64,000 bases of DNA, taken from Nymphaea colorata. Lineage: Eukaryota; Streptophyta; Magnoliopsida; Nymphaeales; Nymphaeaceae. The stretch is taken from contig NC_045140.1 in the NCBI RefSeq assembly GCF_008831285.2, positions 20,086,370-20,150,369 on the forward strand, written 5' to 3'. A model generated the notes under the pieces. The model was not told where the DNA came from. It worked only from the letters and a program-made list of their open reading frames with translations, and searched no databases. A program made the translations under genes and the position numbers. Below, one piece after another: positions 35,781 to 47,117 of the stretch; position 1 is the stretch's first letter; the number at the start of each line of letters is the position of its first letter.

Positions 35781-35793
35781 TTCCCGAAGATTC
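35781..35793 (-). promoter_or_regulatory. Perfect heat-shock element upstream of TIL
   Basis: The bases ttcccgaagattc contain three alternating units TTC-nn-GAA-nn-TTC, a perfect three-unit heat-shock factor site (GAAtcTTCggGAA on the gene strand). It lies about 160 bp upstream of the TIL TATA box. The known heat induction of TIL genes makes a functional role likely, though this is inferred from position and sequence alone. Confidence 0.7.
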
Positions 35794-37621
35794 AATCCGC
35801 TGAACCGAAAACCGAACCATATTTTCTGTTTTTTTGGGAAAAAATGAAAAAGAAAAGGAGAAACAAAATAACATTCAGAAAGATTCATTTCAGAATTCCA
35901 AACCCGTGGAAAGTTTAACGGCTTTCGGTGTTTGATCTGAATTTTGATGCCAAAATGGATTTCTAAATGAAACCGGAGATGATTAACAGACCACTTTTAG
36001 ATGTGCGGCTGATTTTACATGCATAGCAATTAATCAAGTTTCCAAATACTTAGTGAAGAAGCCCTCATCTCTGCCAACCAAATTAGATCCGACAGAACGT
36101 CGAGAGTCCAATTCATGAACTTGGTCTCTCGGCACAGCATTACTGAAGCCTTACTTGAACCGAACATATTGATAAGCCGTAGATAGATTCAGTTCGAAAA
36201 TTGAATCATCAGTCAGTTCTTTTAGCTGCTAATTGGTTATTCATAATGAAGATTACCAAACTAATGAAGAAAAGGAAGGACAGCGGATTGAGAAGATATT
36301 TATTGTGGGCTAACGAGAAATTGATGTGAGCTCTGGGAGATTCTGTGGTTCGCAGCAAAGTCTTCTTCCTTGCTTTGCAAGTTTCTTTCTGTACCACCCG
36401 TCACCGAGAGAAAAAAAAGAGGAAAAGTGAGAGAGAAGAGGGACGGACAATAACCAACCACTTACATTTGAAGAACAACATTTACTCCTCAATATCATCA
36501 ACATAGCTCCCTATCAATTGATGTCAGAAGGAGAGAAGAGAGAGAGAGAGAAAAAAAAATACACTAATTAAGTTTGTGAACTACTTCGTTATGAAGTTGA
36601 ATATAGAACGGTCCTCAAATCCTTTCAAACTCTCGAATCGCGAGGAGTTGTGTTGATTATTGATCCTCAAACCTAAGTGGAATCTAGGCAATTTTTTGAA
36701 CAAATTTTAATTTCGATTTGGATGAAAACAGTCTTTTTTGAATATAATTGAATTTAAATTTGGATGGAAATCATCTGGAATGTTTCTCATGTAAAAGCAA
36801 CACAATGTTGACACGGTTTTTTTGCTTGTTTGGACAGTTTCCCCATAGCTTATGGACTGGAACATTAAATTCTTCAATTCTTTTAAGTATATCTTTTAAT
36901 TTCTATTTTCACTTTCAGTATCACATCCTCTCTTCTTGTTGTTAGGCGAAAAGACAATTCCTGAAAACCAGTTTTTTCCTCTCTTTTTTTTTTTTGTTTA
37001 TAGTTTCCTTGTGAATATGGATAACATAGTGTGTTGGCCTTGATCTTCATCAGATTTAGTCTGAACCAGCTCGGGCCAATGAGGTATGCTGTATCTCTTG
37101 AGATATTTCATTTCCTAGTTAACTTGCTTGAGAAGGCAAGTAGAACAGAAGAGAGTTGAGATCCTCATCGGTACATAACCTCAAAAAACAAGAGCAAAAT
37201 CTTTGCACCAGGAAAAAGGTGGAGAAGAGGAGGAAGAAAGTTGAAGGTAACGTACACGAAAGGTGCTTTCTAGAGGGTCGACCTTCTTTCGCTCTCAAGA
37301 TATCCAGGAATGGCCGAAACCAAAAGCTGGTTTTCAGAAAACATCTCTCTTTTTAAAAATTTTGGAAAGGCAAAATAAGAAATGAGATGACGAGATATAC
37401 AAGATTTATTTCAAAATTGTGAAAAGATCATGGTTCATGACTGAGGACTGATCTGACAGACTAATTAGTAATGTTAAAAACTAAATCTGAAATAGTTTAA
37501 GTTGTTTTGATGTCGGTGCCTACATCATGCAAAATGGCTTCAACTTTTTCCACTCAATTTCAATCGATGCATGATTTCATGCTCGTTTACTCAATCTACC
37601 AATCGGAAGGTACACGAGAAG

Positions 37622-37755
37622 GTTCATATTTTTTTTAAAACACTCTTTAACATGAGTTTAAGAGGTCTGGTTCTTTACCCAAATGGTCTTGTACCTAGTA
37701 AAGAACCAGACCTCTTAAACTCATGTTAAGGATTGTTTTAGACAAAATATGAACA
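37622..37755. repeat. Foldback with perfect 31-bp arms
   Basis: Arms at 37647-37677 and 37699-37729 are perfect inverted copies (inner end ctggttcttta, outer end ttaacatgag) around a 21-nt loop. Outside them the similarity continues in diverged form: gttcatatttttttt near 37622 pairs with acaaaatatgaac ending near 37754, giving arms of about 56 bp overall. There is no coding capacity. Part of the right arm and its flank (gacctcttaaact, then gaacaaaatataagcatcctaat) recurs diverged at about 16177-16221, so the sequence belongs to a dispersed repeat family. It is probably a small foldback or MITE; a hairpin transcript is possible. Confidence 0.85.
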
Positions 37756-38306
37756 ACCTAATGTGATTATAAACATTAATTTAATTTAAATTATGCTTTA
37801 GTTAAAGTCATTTTTGTAAAAAAAAATTTTGATGTTTATATTACCAAAACTTTGGTGTTATAGAGCCGTTCATTTTTTACTATTAAAAAAACATTATTTA
37901 AGTAAAAAAGCAAGCAACTTAAGATACGTTTCTAACCGAAACACTATTAAAATGATATGTATAAGTTTAAAATTTACAAAAAAAATATTGTAATACTTAC
38001 TTTCAATAGGCCTGGTTTTTTTCTTACCCAAATGATTCGATTTTTACCAATTTTCTTTATATATATATATATATATTATTAGTTTTTTGGTGACGCTTAT
38101 AATTGCTCCAACCTTGTCTCCTGTGTTAGATATGTTTTATTTTTGTTTTCTTTTTTTGTTTACGTAGTGATCATCAAATCCAGCCATCTTGCGACACCCT
38201 AAATCTGTTTTCTATTTAATTTTGTGGCTCGGCTTTCTCCAACCAAACATCATTGGCTGGTTTTTGTAGTGTTGTTTGTTCCATTTACTATATTTTTACC
38301 CTCTTT

Positions 38307-38307
<1 letters not shown>

Positions 38308-38340
<33 letters not shown>
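38308..38340. repeat. (TC)n(AC)n microsatellite
   Basis: A TC run passes directly into an AC run. It produces an open frame of alternating Ser/Leu and His/Thr, which is not a gene. Confidence 0.95.
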
Positions 38341-38341
<1 letters not shown>

Positions 38342-41154
38342 GACACACACGCACACATGTCAGCTTGCCTACTAATTGCCCAAGATTTCATCTCTTGAAT
38401 TTTGATGCCAAATTAAGGTTAACCTCTCAACAAGACACAAGATTAATAAATCACATTTGAATGTCGTGTTGGTGAACATATATGAGAGATGAACCAAACC
38501 AGCCACAGCTTAGAAATTGGTATTGCTTTTTTTTTAATTTTTGGATAGGAATAAAAAGAAAAAAGGAAAAAAGAAAAGTGCGAGTGTGAAGGGAAATGAA
38601 AAAAAAAAAAAAAACTAAAGTGAAAGGAAAAAGATTCCAAAAGAACACTGCTTGAAGTCATCCTTCGCCTATAAATTACAACTAATAAAATTTTAAAATA
38701 GAGAGTGACAGTATCGTGAAAGCGGCCGTTCAGACCTGCTTCGAGCTCTAGCTACCACTCAAACTCCACCTCATATTCAAGACAAGTTCACCCATCTGAA
38801 TCTTCGATTATATTATTTGTTTAATGTGAAAGTTGAAAAGTTGTTGATTTTTGGGCAGGAACTTTTTGTATGGCATGAGAACTTGGTTTCCTTTAATCTT
38901 GGATATAAAGAAACTATATTTACGTGACATTTGATGCTATAAATTAAACTCCAAGACTTTTATATGGATTAACTCTTAACTTTCCTGCGGATTTCCTATG
39001 GCATTTCGTTCGAACATAAAGCTTCTTGGTCTAGCTTAATCATGTCATCAAAATTACTCGAGAAGAAAGAAAAACCAGCTAAGAGAGTATGCATCTTCAC
39101 TATTAATGCTACAACAGACCCGATGCTGACCCTAGTGTTCAGCATAGTTGATTTCAACTTATCATAGCGCCACCTTCCGTTTAAGATACTCAAGATGATG
39201 AGATATCAGTAAATAAATGAACTCTTGAAGATTTTTGAAAAATTTCATCTAAATAGATTACCAGATGATGGATCTCAAGTCCGACAGAAGTGGTACAGAA
39301 GCAAGTTTGTCCAATTAAAAAATGTTTGGATCCAACTAACATAAGGTCACATATTTATATACAATGGGGTTTGATCTGAATTTGGGTATGAATGAGCATA
39401 ACAAATCTGAAACTTGTTAGTGATAAGATCCACATTTCTTTACCAAAATCTATCTAAACAGATTTGAAATCCATTTACACCCCTACCCATGTGGTACATG
39501 TAGGTCTAGCCACTCACATGCCTGGTTTCATCTAACTAGGTTTTTAGATATTCAGTAGGTACTTTTCTTATTCAAATATTGGAGAAAAGTGCTTGAATAA
39601 GGACAGTGAGCCATGAGCCACTCTGTCCAATTTGTCTTCTTGTTGAGTGGTACAGCTTTTCTTGTCATTTTAGAGTCCTTCCCAGCAGAAATCACATCCC
39701 AAGCTTGTGGTACCCATCAACATTGAAGCACTATTATGAACCCTTACCTGGATCCGGAATCAACACTGATCTAAGCAGCTAAAATGTGTTAAATCAGGGT
39801 TAACTAACCAGCTAAAATGACCAAATCAGGGTTACTAGTGCTGGTTACTATCAGATGGCCCGATACAAGCCAGTGCGTATCGGCCGACACCGCATGCGGG
39901 CGGACGAAGCGATTCACTTAGGTCTCCGATACAAGATAAAAACCGATACAACACTGAGTCAAAACAAAAATGCAAAGGCAGCCCTGCATCCTTAAAGATC
40001 AGGTACATGCAGATGCCATCTACTTAATGTGATTCATTTTTGTCATGCCCTGTTGAGACCTTTGCATCAATCCAATGAATGGTCTTACTATATTGTACTT
40101 TTAAAAGACTGATACAGCTAGATTTGGAATTGGTTTCCATACTTTTTTTACATCAGATTCTGAATCTGCATGTGAATTTGAATAACAAAAGATCCGTTGG
40201 ACGCTTTAGCGTCTACTCCATAGCCATTTTGTTGAGACTCGTTAACGGTTCAGAGGTAATTCTTGAAAAGGTAGATGGCTCCACCAGACTGAAACAACAA
40301 AAAGATAAAAGATTTAACCTGCCTATCGTTGTCGAGAAAGATTTAACCTCGATTCTCAAAAACCAGTAGAGGCATATGTGGAAAGAAAATTTTTCTCTTT
40401 CGTGCGGAGAAAAATTTTCCTTGTCCACTATGCAGCGGGAATCGTCATCACAACTGTTGGACATGAAAATTTTTTCGGGAGGTAAGTGGGTATTTTCTTT
40501 AAGAAACCTGCAAGAGGAAGTAATCTGAGAAGTCCTTAGCTATGGAGCAGAGAATGAGTTTCCTAGTTTAGATGTTCTTATAAGGGAAAACCAATTTTGG
40601 GTACATCGAATTTGCGAGGGAGTCCATTGCCTCTCATAAGAGTCCAATAGTCCATGAGATTTTCTGCATATTACTACAAAAGAGCCTCCCGGAAGAAAAA
40701 GTAGAAAGGGACTTGCCAACAAGTGATCCATCCTCTTAGGCTAGGGTACCTGTCAGAATTTACAACAAAGGAGAAAAATCAGTGAAGATTGTTCTACAAT
40801 CTTCTTACGTTTGACACTTGCGTGCAACTTATCCATCAAGATTAAGAAGGTAGAGCCTCAGAAAGAGTTCATTGACTTGGGTCGCTCTTTAAGGGCTTTC
40901 TTTAATGACAAAGATAAGCAAACAAAAACTGTATTGGAGTGACAGGCTGACAGTCTTGGCTGAAGCCACGGATGGAAAAGAACCTCTTTCAAGATTTAAC
41001 CTCCAATAATGTCCTTAGAAAATTGCCAGCCGTGGACAATTCTTCCGACGAGCACGATCCGGAAACATCACTTTCAGGCAATGCAACTGTGGCCTTCACT
41101 GAGTTCCATTTGGTAGCATAAGTACTCATTTGAGGAGAAATCGAAAGCAAGGCA

Positions 41155-42856
41155 ATGAAAATGGCTTCATTTCTTCCCATTGTCCTGCAATTTTTCTGTT
41201 GCATCTCTGCTATAGAAGCCATTCCCATCTTTTTGCCGCCTCCGTCTTTACTTCAATCAAAACCATCCCTAAAATCGAACGTCTCATACAAGACCCACTT
41301 CTTCCCTCAAGTCCTAGACCACTTCACTTTTGTTCCGCAGAGCTACAAGCTCTTCCAACAGAAGTACCTTACCAACTCAGAGTATTGGGGTGGACCGTCC
41401 ACCAAAGCTCCGATCTTTGTCTATGCTGGCAATGAAGGCAAGATCGAATGGTTTGCAGAGAACACTGGCTTCATGTTCGACATCGCCCCCAAATTTCGAG
41501 CTCTGCTGGTCTTCATTGAAGTGAGTTATCTGATGTTGGTTGTGATTGCTTTTGCTTTTAGGAGTCCTGAAATCAAGTTTGAGAGCGTTGCTCCGACGGC
41601 ATCTTTTCCTTCTAACACATGGCCCAAAACAGAGAGAACAATGAACTAAGGAAAGCTAGACGAAGAACTTGATTGTGGGTGGCGGAAGTAATTGTTTGTG
41701 CGGAACCAGCCAGTTTGGTGCTGGGTTGATTTGCTTGTTGACTGTGTTATCTTCTGCAAACTATGATACTGACTAATAAATGATGTTTAAGTGGCGATGC
41801 ATCTTATTTCCTGCAGCATAGGTTCTATGGCGAATCATTGCCTTTTGGAAAGGACTCCAGCAACTCGTCAGCGACGCTTGGGTATCTCAGCTCCCAACAG
41901 GCACTCGCTGACTATGCAACCCTCATACTTAGCCTGAAGAAAAATCTTTCAGCAGAGGATTGCCCTGTAGTGGTTTTTGGTGGGTCTTATGGTGGAAGTA
42001 AGAACCTCGCGCTTTCTCTTAATCTCTCGTGTTTTTACTCTTTCCTTTCTCCTTTATTGCCTTCGGTGATGGCCTTGGCCGCCTGATTCAGATTCTCTCA
42101 TTTTTTAACGCATCTTCTTTTGCAGTGTTGGCCGCCTGGTTCAGATTGAAGTACCCACATATAGTTCTAGGGGCGCTTTCTTCTTCAGCACCCATCCTTC
42201 AGTTCGACGACTTGACGCCATTGACAAGCTTCTACGATACAGTTTCTAAAGCTTACAAGGTTTGAAGAGAGACTATCTCGCTATCTCTTGTAGATAAGTT
42301 TCTTAATCTTGCTAGTTAATTTGTACCAATGTGTAGTCAATGGTTAAATAGAAGTGAGAGAAAGAGGTATGCAAACATTTTTCATCAATGTAGCACTTTC
42401 AGCCAGACCATGCATATCTAACAGACTGACATCCTTCTCCATTACTTTTTGGTTTTGCTGCATTGAATATCTTCCTTCAACTTTCACATGGAACCAGAGC
42501 AGCATTTTTTTTGTTGAGTAGCTGATTGCCAAGCTAGTATTTCACTTTTTCTTGCTATGCATTTTCTTAATAAGTTTCCAATGATAGTGGACTATTAGAG
42601 GCAACCAATTTTCACCAATCCTGCAATTCAGCTTGCACCAATAACCAATAATTTATTGTTCGACACTGAGACCTTTTTTACATTTTTGCAAGTCTCGCTC
42701 TCTCTCTCTCGTTCTCTTATATCGTGCCCCTTCCTTTTGTAGGATTCAAGTAATAATTGCTTTGACGTGATAAAGAAGAGCTGGGATGAATTGATATTAC
42801 TGGGTTCTGAGGAGGAGGGCCTGTTGAAGATATGCAGGAACTTTAGAGCCTGCAAG

Positions 42857-42897
<41 letters not shown>

Positions 42898-45800
42898 TTC
42901 GTGTAACTAAAAATGACAGATTCGACTTGAATAATCAGATTTGCATTTAATCCGGTGATTTCATTGAGCACCCCCACGGTCTCCCCATCATTTCTTCTAG
43001 AGACACCGATGCCTGCATTCTCTTCCTTTTCCTTTCACTCTCTGAAAAGGACTCTGTATTGCAGGACCGCGAGTTCAGTCTATTCGGTGAGAAATTGGCT
43101 GTGGGAAGCTTTTATATATACAACAATGGTGAACTACCCAATGAAGGCCAATTTCTTAAAGCCATTGCCGGCCAATCCTGTAAAAGAGGTAAAAAAAGAA
43201 GAATCATCTGCAATTACGTACGCCTATAGTTCTCGTCCAGCACCAAGAAATGTGCTTTTCTTCTTGATGACAACACCAAAGATCAATCAATTGGTGGGCA
43301 CTGATGTCTCGAATTACTTTTTCAAAACGATTTGACATCCTTGAAATGGTGGGACTCACCAAATATACGCGCTATTAGTGCTGCGATGGAGACCATTCAT
43401 CTTCCCAACGCACAGCTTAGAATTTAGATGAGCATCTGATCTTACCTGCTTAGTGGGCGCCTAGGATCCGGCCAGGCATTCAATGGCCTTCCGGCTCGGG
43501 ACACAGCTGGGTTCCAGCCAGGCACTGCAATGAATGCCCTTGGTGTCGGACCAGGGTCTCATCAGCCATGAATCTAGGATGAGCTGCCTAAGATTCGAGT
43601 CTGGTATGTCAGCATGTCAGGCCTTGACCTGGGCTCGCTGGCTTTAGCAGTCTGGCCTGCCGCCCACACCAAGCTGCTGCCAGTATACCTGTAGGATATG
43701 ACTTGCTCTTTTCTGCTTTGGATGATTCAGAACCTTGTTTGTCGCCATTAATGGATGGTAGGTTGGACATGGATCTGTCTTGTAGCACACGGTTTCAATG
43801 TCATGTGGCAAAGGCTGATCTGGGTCCATACCATTACCGACTGTCTCCTTTTTTTGGCTAAATTGATACAGTCTGACCATCCCAGGACAGGACCACTTGA
43901 ATGGCCCGTTTAGCCAGTTTCTTTTTCTTCCGAAAACCACCACAGTGAGTAGGGTGAGCGGGAGTAATATTTTATGTCACCTTAAGAGGGCGGAGGCTTC
44001 ACCCTTTTTCCCTGCCCTCAGGATTTAGGCTTGCTTTCAGATGTAGGTAGATCTACATACACCTGTCAATTAGAGTAGTGCGATGTCATGTTTTGCAATC
44101 CAGGAACCTGGCACCGGTAGGCATCAAAGTGGCGATGAGACTTCCACTTATACCGATTCGACCAGCTATGCTAAGCCGCTTAGGGTTCCACAAACTACAC
44201 CAATAAGGAGAGACTTGGTCACTTGCCCATGATTGTAAAACCTTTTGATTGAGACCTTTGCTCCCAATCCTATACATGTTTTGGTTTATTCCCTGAACTT
44301 CATCCATAATGAACCAAACATAACTTGCACCAGAGAGAACCATGGTCGAGTGCAAGATAGTCCTAAACTTTTGGTATCTTGTTCATTGGAACAGGTAAAT
44401 GACCAAAGGCAGGATTCAGTCATTAATCACTGTAACATTTGTTGGATATCCATTATGCAACTGCAATGCTCGTTAATCTGCAGATTTTAACCCTTTCTTC
44501 ACAGAAAATACAGCTAAAAACTTTTTCTGGGTATATTATGTATCATTCTAATGGGATTTCTCTCTTTTGTTTGGAAGATGTGCAGGATAATTGATTCATA
44601 CCCCCCTGAAGCGGATACACTCACTAAAGTGTTTGCTGCTGCAAGTCTATATTTTAACTATTCAGGAACCGAGAAATGCTTTGAATTTGAGAAGAGGAGA
44701 GACCCACATGGCTTAAGTGGTTGGAATTGGCAGGTAAAAGACAACATTCAGAAGAACGAAATTTAGTACTATCAGTTATGCAACATTTTAGTTCTAAATT
44801 GCGGATTTTGGCCGGAACTTGATACCTCGCGTAGACAGACATTTTGTCTCACCATACTTCCCCCATTCAATCGTGGTGGAGAACGTCTTCAAAGTTCAAA
44901 CCAGTTAAAGTTACCGGAGGAGTGTTTGCCCAGATTCTGTCGCGCCTCTGGTCTATGGCAGAAAGGGCAGAAGATAATGAATGTCCCAGACGTTCCCTTC
45001 AGGGGGCAGGGTCTTCCAGAAAGGTTCAGGTCTGGGATTTCCCTTCGCACTCGTTGAAGTGGAAAAAGAAATGAGGAAGAATCTTCGGTAAAATGGTTTT
45101 GCCAGATCAAATTTGTGTGGACTCACTCACACAGCCTGACTTTCGTCGTTGCCCTACAACTCAGCTCTCATGTATGCTCTCATTTTTGCTAATTGATTCA
45201 ATACTAACGTGGATCTTCCCTCTCCCTCTCTCCATATATCTACAGGCATGCACGGAGATGGTCATGCCCATGAGTTGTTCTGAACAGAGCATGTTTCCGC
45301 CGGACAATTACAACTACACAGAGAAAGCAGAGGGTTGCATGCTGGAATTCGGTGTACAACCAAGGCGGCATTGGATCACCACCGAGTTCGGGGGCCATGT
45401 GAGTTGATGACCAAAAATTTCAAATGCTGTTCCTGCTATCGTTTTTCCTTATCTGAAAGCATGACGAACCGTTCAAATTCAGCGTTAACAGAATCGCGTT
45501 GCGAAAACTTGACATTGTTTCTTGAAAATCAGAATTTGGTCCTTCGCTTGACTATAGGAATTTAGGGCACTTGTTTCAAATCCTTTCTGTTGTTTTTTTC
45601 CCCCTTATATGCGCCTCTTAAAAGTTTTAATTCATTTCTTTGGTCATATTCTTAATGGATCATAAGTCAGTTATGGGAACTGCTACTTACAACTCATTCT
45701 GATAAAAGAATTGCTACCAAACAGAGTCTGGCCTTTGTGCAAAGTTTTTCAAATCAAGAATTGTTAAGATACTTTGTCATTCTTAAGAATAACTGAAGAA

Positions 45801-47117
45801 CAACCGAGGCAAAAGTAAGTTCATAAAACTTTCTTTGTGTTTGGCACTATTATGGGACTACATGTTCGATAGGGATCTAAGCGATTAAATATGGGTTTCA
45901 GTTTTTGGTTCTTTTTCCCTGTACATCACAAAATCCAATTTTCTGTGCGTTTAGATTGTCCGAAGCTAAACCATTCATAAGTTTTGTTTTGTTCTTTTTG
46001 AAGTACTTCCTTCAACTGTTTATCTTCTGTATGTTGTGATGGATGTAGAGGATCGGAATGGTCTTGAGAAGATTTGGAAGCAACATAATATTCTCAAACG
46101 GCATGTTGGACCCTTGGAGCGGGGGAGGGTACGTGTATTCTTTACCTCTGTTTCCTTTTTCTATCCCCACTTCAGCGCTGTCCTCCTTTCATTTCCTTCC
46201 CCTTTTCATATCAAATAAAACTCAAATGTAATGATTTTAAACACCTGAGATAAATTACCCTAAATCAGTTAGAAAATAAGTTCAGGTGGCTTAAAAAGTT
46301 TCCTGCATTTGATCATTCTCTCAACTTTTCATTATGATAGATCAGTGACCCTCGTGAATGAGCTGGGGTCACCATTCAATTATATATATATATATATATA
46401 TATATTCGATGTTTCTTTTTCATATATTCAACCAGATGAATTATACAAGATCCAAGAAATTTCGATTAGATTTACATCTCATTTCTAAAAGGCATGTATC
46501 CCCAGCTTACTGTAGCATGAACCAAGCATACGAAAAAACTGAATGACATCTCAAGTTTGGGCAGTAAAAAGAAAGGAATTTATGGGACATAACGTTCTCA
46601 CTTCTCAATTATGTACTCCATTTTCATATGTGATTTACTTTTATGGGTGGACATGAATCTTGAATCCTTTCTCAAGCACTAAATAGAATTGTTAGCCTGG
46701 TTAAACAGAAAGCATGAGTTTGTAGAACACATCCTTAGTACCTCTAGTCATTCTAAAATCAACATGAAACTCTTGTACGTCTTCTTCAATGCAAAACTTG
46801 ACAAATCTCTGTTCTTCATCATTCTGACAATGAATTACGTCTTCCAACAAAATGCAGTGTACTCAAGAACATATCTGACCGCATTGTAGCCCTTGTCACT
46901 GAGAAAGGCAAGTTTTGCAGGTTCTTATTTGCTTATTTTCTTGATTTGTCATTACAAATTGTCTCAATTCTGTTTGCTCTTGGCTACAGGAGCTCATCAC
47001 TTGGATCTCCGGTTTGCGACGAAAGAAGATCCAGACTGGCTTATTGAGCAAAGGAGACAGGAAGTAGAGATAATACAGAGCTGGTTAGATCAATACTACT
47101 TGGACCTTCAAAGATGA
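41155..47117 (+). CDS. Lysosomal Pro-X carboxypeptidase-like serine peptidase (family S28), ten exons
   Basis: Exons: 41155-41520, 41817-41997, 42126-42259, 42743-42855, 43065-43188, 44578-44733, 45246-45398, 46049-46128, 46858-46907, 46990-47117; 494 residues. The enzyme class removes a C-terminal residue after proline in the vacuole or apoplast. A signal peptide (about 1-23, [18 protein letters not shown]) precedes the alpha/beta-hydrolase. The triad is visible: Ser179 in GGSYGG, Asp430 in MLDPWSGGG, and His455 in GAHHLDLR. Several NxS/T sites (NVS, NYS, NYT, NIS) agree with secretion. All junctions are GT-AG except intron 9, where the donor is AAAG/GCAAGT. A second in-frame ATG at 41161 is a possible start. 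Intron 5 (1.4 kb) holds repeat-like sequence with no bearing on the product. Physiological substrates in plants are not known to me. Confidence 0.93.
43189..44577. other. Intron 5 of the S28 gene, repeat-like content
   Basis: From about 43450 the intron is more GC-rich than its surroundings, with two diverged copies of gccaggca-ttcaatg/tgcaatg near 43475 and 43517. Minus-strand frames at 43644-43943 (99 codons) and 44086-44355 (89 codons) have non-repetitive composition but no recognised family. A transposon fragment inserted in the intron is the likeliest explanation. Confidence 0.35.
46379..46405. repeat. (TA)n microsatellite in intron 8 of the S28 gene
   Basis: About 13 TA dinucleotides within the intron between 46128 and 46858. 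Confidence 0.9.

Larger units (their letters stand above)
35800..41154. other. Long intergenic region, no supported gene
   Basis: AT-rich sequence with a foldback at 37622-37755, a TA run at about 38062-38080, a TC/AC run at 38308-38340, and a stretch at about 39830-39960 with gtatcggccg and cgatacaag motifs common in degraded plant repeats. Frames at 40079-40369 (+) and 40540-40731 (-), and an in-frame stretch near 41010-41120 (VDNSSDEHDPETSLSGNA), may be remains of a retroelement but none can be assigned. The promoter of the S28 peptidase gene must lie in the last part. Confidence 0.45.

Noticed and set aside
40079..41120. Scattered frames possibly from a retroelement
   Set aside because: No reverse-transcriptase, integrase or zinc-knuckle motif could be confirmed, so no element is annotated.
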